From: Streptomyces griseofuscus
GTDB taxonomy: Bacteria; Actinomycetota; Actinomycetes; Streptomycetales; Streptomycetaceae
DNA length: 64,000 bases
Assembly: GCF_014673495.1 (NCBI RefSeq)
Contig: NZ_CP051006.1
Span: 6,200,001 to 6,264,000, forward strand
Direction of reading: 5' to 3'
The notes beneath the pieces were generated by a model that was not told the DNA's origin, searched no databases, and saw only the letters and a list, made by a program, of their open reading frames with translations. Both the position numbers and the translations under genes were made by a program. Below, piece by piece: positions 59,747-64,000 of this stretch; the first letter of the stretch is position 1, and each line of letters opens with the position of its first letter.

Positions 59747-61072
59747 GTGATTTCCCGAATCGATCTGCGCGGCGACGCCCTCCCCGAGGGACCCGCCCTG
59801 CGTGACCTGCTGCCCCGAGCCGACTTCGACGTTCAGGCCGCCCTGGAGAAGGTGCGTCCGATCTGCGAGGACGTGCATCATCGTGGCGACGCGGCGCTGA
59901 TCGACTTCGCGGAGAGGTTCGACGGAGTACGGCTGGAATCCGTCCGTGTCCCGGCCCAGGCGCTCGCCGACGCGCTGGCCGGCCTCGACGCGGACGTCCG
60001 CGCCGCCCTGGAGGAGTCCATCCGGCGCGCCCGCCTCGTGCACCGCGCGCAGCGCCGCACCGCCCACACCACCCAGGTCGTCCCCGGCGGCTCCGTGACC
60101 GAGAAATGGGTCCCGGTCGAGCGCGTCGGGCTGTACGCGCCGGGCGGCCGCTCGGTCTACCCCTCCTCCGTGATCATGAACGCGGTCCCGGCCCAGGAGG
60201 CGGGTGTCGAGTCCATCGCGCTCGCCTCTCCGCCGCAGTCCGACTTCGGTGGTCTGCCGCACCCGACGATCCTGGCCGCCTGCGCGCTGCTCGGCGTGGA
60301 CGAGGTGTACGCGGCCGGCGGCGCCACCGCCGTCGCGATGTTCGCGTACGGCACCGAGTCCTGCCCGCCCGCGAACATGGTCACCGGACCCGGCAACATC
60401 TGGGTGGCCGCCGCCAAGCGCTACTTCACCGGCCGGATCGGCATCGACACCGAGGCCGGACCCACCGAGATCGCGATCCTCGCCGACGACACCGCCGATC
60501 CGGCGCACGTGGCCGCCGACCTGATCAGCCAGGCCGAGCACGACCCGCTGGCGGCCGCCGTCCTCGTCACCGACTCCCCGGACCTCGCGGACGCGGTGGA
60601 GAAGGAGCTGGAGCCGCAGGTCGCGGCCACCAAGCACGTCGACGACCGGATCCGCCCGGCCCTCGCGGGCCGGCAGTCCGCGATCGTCCTGGTGGACGGC
60701 GTCGAGGAGGGGCTGAAGGTGGTCGACGCGTACGGCGCCGAGCACCTGGAGATCCAGACCGCCCACGCCACCGCCGTGGCCGACCGGGTGCGCAACGCGG
60801 GCGCGATCTTCATCGGCCCCTGGGCCCCCGTCTCCCTCGGCGACTACGCGGCCGGGTCCAACCACGTCCTGCCCACCGGCGGCTGCGCCTGCCACTCCTC
60901 GGGCCTGTCCGTGCAGTCCTTCCTGCGCGGCATCCACATCGTCGACTACACCGAGGACGCGCTGGCCGAGGTCGCGCATCACGTGGTCACGCTGGCGGAG
61001 GCGGAGGACCTGCCGGCGCACGGCGCGGCGGTCAAGGCGAGGTTCGGCTGGAAGGTACCGGAGAGCAAGTGA
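59747..61072 (+). CDS. hisD: Histidinol dehydrogenase
   Basis: 441 residues from GTG 59747. It oxidises histidinol to histidine in two steps with NAD. Blocks seen are VGLYAPGGRSVYPSSVIMN, DEVYAAGGATAVAMFAYGT and VTGPGNIWVAAAKRYF. The zinc and active-site region is DLISQAEHDPLAAAVLVT, and GSNHVLPTGGCACHSSGLSV is near the C-terminus. It is the first gene of the his operon and overlaps hisC by four bases (GTGA). Confidence 0.97.
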   Translation: MISRIDLRGDALPEGPALRDLLPRADFDVQAALEKVRPICEDVHHRGDAALIDFAERFDGVRLESVRVPAQALADALAGLDADVRAALEESIRRARLVHRAQRRTAHTTQVVPGGSVTEKWVPVERVGLYAPGGRSVYPSSVIMNAVPAQEAGVESIALASPPQSDFGGLPHPTILAACALLGVDEVYAAGGATAVAMFAYGTESCPPANMVTGPGNIWVAAAKRYFTGRIGIDTEAGPTEIAILADDTADPAHVAADLISQAEHDPLAAAVLVTDSPDLADAVEKELEPQVAATKHVDDRIRPALAGRQSAIVLVDGVEEGLKVVDAYGAEHLEIQTAHATAVADRVRNAGAIFIGPWAPVSLGDYAAGSNHVLPTGGCACHSSGLSVQSFLRGIHIVDYTEDALAEVAHHVVTLAEAEDLPAHGAAVKARFGWKVPESK

Positions 61073-62181
61073 GCGACGTAAGGATCGACGACCTCCCCAT
61101 CCGGGACGAGCTGCGCGGCAAGTCCCCTTACGGCGCGCCCCAGTTGGACGTTCCGGTCCGGCTGAACACCAACGAGAACCCGTATCCGCTGCCCGAGCCG
61201 CTGGTCGAGCGGATCGCGGAGCGGGTCCGGGAAGCCGCCCGTGATCTGAACCGCTACCCCGACCGGGACGCGGTCCAACTGCGCACCGAGCTGGCCAAGT
61301 ACCTCAGCGACACCGGTGGGTTCCCGCTCGCCCTGGAGAACGTCTGGGCGGCCAACGGCTCCAACGAGGTCATCCAGCAGCTGCTCCAGACCTTCGGCGG
61401 TCCCGGACGCAGCGCGATCGGCTTCGAGCCGTCGTACTCGATGCACGCGCTCATCGCCCGCGGCACCGGCACCGGCTGGATCTCCGGTCCGCGGGGCGAG
61501 GACTTCACCATCGACCCGGCCGCCGCCGCGCGCGCCATCGCCGAGCACCGGCCGGACGTCGTCTTCCTCACCACCCCCAACAACCCCACGGGCAACGCGA
61601 TTCCGCCCGAGACGGTCCGCGCGCTGTACGACGCGGCGCAGGCGGCCAAGCCGTCGATGGTGGTTGTGGACGAGGCGTACGTCGAGTTCAGCCACGGCGC
61701 CTCGCTGCTGCCGCTGCTCGAAGGCCGTCCGCACCTGGTGATCTCGCGCACCATGTCCAAGGCGTTCGGTGCGGCGGGCCTGCGCCTCGGCTACCTCGCG
61801 GCCGCCCCGGCCGTGGTGGACGCCGTACAGCTGGTCCGGCTGCCGTACCACCTGTCGGCGATCACCCAGGCGACCGCGCTGGCCGCCCTGGAGCACACCG
61901 ACACCCTGCTCGGCTATGTCGAGCAGCTGAAGTCCGAGCGGGACCGGCTGGTCGCCGAGTTGCGCGCGATCGGCTACGACGTCGTCGAGTCCGACGCCAA
62001 CTTCGTGCAGTTCGGCCGGTTCGCCGACGCCCACGGCGTCTGGCAAAAGATCCTCGACCGGGGCGTCCTGGTCCGGGACAACGGCGTACCGGGATGGCTG
62101 CGGGTCTCGGCCGGCACCCCCGCGGAGAACGACGCGTTCCTCGACGCCGTACGTGAAGTCAAGAAGGAGCTTGAGGCATGA
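61069..62181 (+). CDS. hisC: Histidinol-phosphate aminotransferase
   Basis: 370 residues from GTG 61069. A PLP enzyme of aminotransferase class I/II. The PLP lysine is Lys231 in SRTMSKAFGAAGLRLGYL. VRLNTNENPYPLPEP, WAANGSNEVIQQLLQTFGG and LTTPNNPTGNAI are the other HisC blocks. It converts imidazole-acetol phosphate to histidinol phosphate. It overlaps hisD and hisB by four bases each. Confidence 0.97.
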   Translation: MSDVRIDDLPIRDELRGKSPYGAPQLDVPVRLNTNENPYPLPEPLVERIAERVREAARDLNRYPDRDAVQLRTELAKYLSDTGGFPLALENVWAANGSNEVIQQLLQTFGGPGRSAIGFEPSYSMHALIARGTGTGWISGPRGEDFTIDPAAAARAIAEHRPDVVFLTTPNNPTGNAIPPETVRALYDAAQAAKPSMVVVDEAYVEFSHGASLLPLLEGRPHLVISRTMSKAFGAAGLRLGYLAAAPAVVDAVQLVRLPYHLSAITQATALAALEHTDTLLGYVEQLKSERDRLVAELRAIGYDVVESDANFVQFGRFADAHGVWQKILDRGVLVRDNGVPGWLRVSAGTPAENDAFLDAVREVKKELEA

Positions 62182-62771
62182 GCCGCGCAGGGCGCGTCGA
62201 GCGCACCACCAAGGAGACCTCGGTCCTGGTCGAGATAGACCTCGACGGCACCGGGCGGACCGACATCGCCACCGGCGTCGGCTTCTACGACCACATGCTC
62301 GACCAGCTCGGGCGGCACGGTCTGTTCGACCTGACCGTGAAGACCGACGGCGATCTGCATATCGACTCCCACCACACCATCGAGGACACCGCCCTCGCGC
62401 TCGGTGCCGCCTTCAAACAGGCGCTCGGCGACAAGGTGGGCATCTACCGCTTCGGCAACTGCACGGTCCCGCTGGACGAGTCCCTGGCCCAGGTCACCGT
62501 CGACCTGTCCGGCCGCCCCTACCTCGTGCACACCGAGCCCGAGCGCATGGCGCCGATGATCGGCGAGTACGACACCACGATGACCCGGCACATCCTGGAG
62601 TCCTTCGTGGCCCAGGCGCAGATCGCGTTGCACGTTCACGTACCGTACGGACGTAACGCCCACCACATCGTGGAGTGCCAGTTCAAGGCGCTCGCCAGGG
62701 CGCTGCGTTATGCCTCCGAGCGCGACCCGCGCGCGGCCGGCATCCTCCCGTCGACGAAGGGCGCGCTGTAA
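62178..62771 (+). CDS. hisB: Imidazoleglycerol-phosphate dehydratase
   Basis: 197 residues from ATG 62178 (ATGA overlap with hisC). The metal-binding repeats are GFYDHMLDQLGRHGLFDL, DSHHTIEDTALALG and the second set NAHHIVECQFKALARAL. It is the monofunctional enzyme without a phosphatase domain. It dehydrates imidazole glycerol phosphate. The length is normal. Confidence 0.97.
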   Translation: MSRAGRVERTTKETSVLVEIDLDGTGRTDIATGVGFYDHMLDQLGRHGLFDLTVKTDGDLHIDSHHTIEDTALALGAAFKQALGDKVGIYRFGNCTVPLDESLAQVTVDLSGRPYLVHTEPERMAPMIGEYDTTMTRHILESFVAQAQIALHVHVPYGRNAHHIVECQFKALARALRYASERDPRAAGILPSTKGAL

Positions 62772-62773
62772 CC

Positions 62774-62938
62774 ATGACCGGTCTGTCGACCATCCTGATC
62801 GTCGTCGGCCTCTTCCTGGTCGGCGGCATCATCTCCTTCGTCAAGCAGAAGATGCCCACCAGCCTGATCGTGCTGCTCTCCCTCGCGGCCGGGATGTGCC
62901 TGGTCGCCGGCGTCATGCGGCTGGCGGTGTGGAGTTGA
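62774..62938 (+). CDS. Small membrane protein inside the his operon
   Basis: 54 residues from ATG 62774, two bases after the hisB stop. Two hydrophobic helices (about residues 4-22, LSTILIVVGLFLVGGIISF, and 30-52) are joined by a short basic loop (VKQKMPTS). Its end overlaps the hisH start by ten bases. It has no known histidine-pathway role, yet its position suggests tight co-translation. Function unknown. Confidence 0.8.
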   Translation: MTGLSTILIVVGLFLVGGIISFVKQKMPTSLIVLLSLAAGMCLVAGVMRLAVWS

Positions 62939-63576
62939 CCGCCGCCAAGAAGGTCGTCGTCTTCGACTACGGCTTCGGCAATGTCCGCTCGGCCGAGCGC
63001 GCGCTGGCGCGGGTCGGCGCCGAGGTGGAGATCACCCGCGACTTCGATACGGCCATGAACGCCGACGGGCTGCTGGTGCCGGGTGTCGGCGCCTTCGCCG
63101 CCTGTATGCGCGGCCTGCTCGACGCCCGCGGTGACTGGGTCATCGACCGCCGGCTGTCCGGCGGCCGCCCGGTGATGGGCATCTGCGTCGGCATGCAGAT
63201 CCTGTTCTCGCGCGGCATCGAGCACGGCGTCCAGGCCGAGGGCCTGGAGGAGTGGCCCGGCACCGTCGGCCCCCTGGCGGCCGATGTCGTGCCCCACATG
63301 GGCTGGAACACCGTGGACGCGCCCGCCGACTCCGAGCTGTTCGCCGGCCTGGACGCCGACGCCCGCTTCTACTTCGTGCACTCCTACGCCGTCCATGACT
63401 GGACGCAGGAGACCCACAACCCGCTGATCGCCGCGCCCAAGGTCACCTGGGCCACGCACGGCAAGCCCTTCGTCGCGGCGGTGGAGAACGGCGCCCTGTG
63501 GGCCACCCAGTTCCACCCCGAGAAGTCCGGCGACGCCGGTGCCCAGCTCCTCACCAACTGGATCGGAAGCCTGTAG
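62929..63576 (+). CDS. hisH: Imidazole glycerol phosphate synthase, glutaminase subunit
   Basis: 215 residues from GTG 62929, overlapping the small membrane protein gene by ten bases. It is a class I glutamine amidotransferase: the nucleophile Cys86 is in MGICVGMQILFSRG, and the His196-x-Glu198 pair is in WATQFHPEKSGDAG. FDYGFGNVRSAERAL is the N-terminal signature. With HisF it makes IGP and AICAR from PRFAR. Confidence 0.96.
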   Translation: MELTAAKKVVVFDYGFGNVRSAERALARVGAEVEITRDFDTAMNADGLLVPGVGAFAACMRGLLDARGDWVIDRRLSGGRPVMGICVGMQILFSRGIEHGVQAEGLEEWPGTVGPLAADVVPHMGWNTVDAPADSELFAGLDADARFYFVHSYAVHDWTQETHNPLIAAPKVTWATHGKPFVAAVENGALWATQFHPEKSGDAGAQLLTNWIGSL

Positions 63577-63579
63577 ACC

Positions 63580-64000
63580 ATGGCCAAGCTCGAACTCCTC
63601 CCCGCCGTCGACGTCCGCGACGGCCAGGCCGTACGCCTCGTCCACGGCGAGTCCGGGAGCGAGACCTCCTACGGCTCCCCGCTGGAGGCCGCCCTCGCCT
63701 GGCAGCGGTCCGGCGCCGAGTGGCTGCACCTGGTCGACCTGGACGCGGCCTTCGGCACCGGTGACAACCGGGCGCTGATCGCCGAGGTGGCCCGCGCCAT
63801 GGACATCAAGGTGGAGCTGTCCGGCGGCATCCGCGACGACGACACCCTCGCCGCCGCCCTCGCCACCGGCTGCACCCGCGTCAACCTCGGCACCGCCGCC
63901 CTGGAGACCCCCGAGTGGGTCGCCAAGGTGATCGCCGAGCACGGCGACAAGATCGCGGTGGGCCTGGACGTGCGCGGCACCACCCTGCGCGGCCGCGGCT
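63580..64000 (+). CDS. priA: Phosphoribosyl isomerase HisA/PriA (partial, cut by window end)
   Basis: Starts at ATG 63580, three bases after hisH, and runs past the window end; 140 codons are visible. The N-terminus MAKLELLPAVDVRDGQAVRL contains the catalytic Asp11. Later blocks are WLHLVDLDAAFGTGDN and VELSGGIRDDDTL. In Streptomyces this enzyme is bifunctional (HisA and TrpF activities); the visible part cannot prove that. No trpF gene is seen in the window. Confidence 0.93.
   Translation, partial: MAKLELLPAVDVRDGQAVRLVHGESGSETSYGSPLEAALAWQRSGAEWLHLVDLDAAFGTGDNRALIAEVARAMDIKVELSGGIRDDDTLAAALATGCTRVNLGTAALETPEWVAKVIAEHGDKIAVGLDVRGTTLRGRG

Overview
The window is high-GC DNA with strong codon-position bias, GTG and TTG starts, many 4-base ATGA/GTGA gene overlaps and an actinobacterial dcw cluster without ftsA. 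It is almost certainly a Streptomyces chromosome. The gene order, with dcw followed by sepF-divIVA-ileS-lspA and then dnaE and hisD-C-B-H-A, matches the conserved chromosomal core of that genus as I know it. I see no insertion sequence, prophage, CRISPR array, tRNA or rRNA.

Layout. (1) 47-4456: a DUF4126 membrane protein, then a minus-strand unit of a degenerate ABC ATPase, a YhgE/Pip-type membrane protein and a TetR regulator, with a TetR-type palindrome in front. (2) 4620-6828: a SAV_6107-type HEPN protein, a methyltransferase and a DUF3040 protein. (3) 7011-12611, minus strand: the MoxR ATPase, DUF58 and transglutaminase triplet, and a beta-carbonic anhydrase. (4) 13025-30779, plus strand: rsmH-ftsL-ftsI-murE-murF-mraY-murD-ftsW-murG-ftsQ-ftsZ-pgeF-yggS-sepF-yggT-divIVA. 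This set makes lipid II and builds the division and polar-growth machinery. (5) 31030-34173, minus strand: ileS behind a translational T-box leader. (6) 34765-39709: a Lys/Ala-tailed DksA/TraR protein, lspA, an RluD-type pseudouridine synthase, a GNAT protein and a cation/proton antiporter. (7) 39823-47192: an SDR, an MscS channel, a dienelactone hydrolase-like protein, a Tat-exported PhoD-type phosphatase, a DsbA-like thioredoxin with a membrane partner, and a DUF2252 protein. (8) 47416-59551: dnaE, a small Gln/His-rich protein, a NYN-domain protein, an ABC exporter, YbaK, a Lon-N-domain protein, a TPR-like protein and a beta-helix membrane protein. (9) 59747-64000: the his operon hisD-hisC-hisB-small membrane protein-hisH-hisA/priA, cut by the window end.

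The least explained sequence is the ftsQ-ftsZ gap. It holds a possible 24-codon leader ORF with a good ribosome-binding site and a rare TTA codon. One hairpin starts directly after that codon, and a second perfect hairpin starts at the leader stop codon. Other points of interest are the ileS T-box, an ABC-type ATPase that has lost its catalytic motifs, a 43-codon ORF that exactly bridges the two genes of an ABC exporter, a HEPN protein with an intact Rx4H motif, and a 54-residue membrane protein inside the his operon. All functional calls are family-level readings of the sequence; no database search was run.
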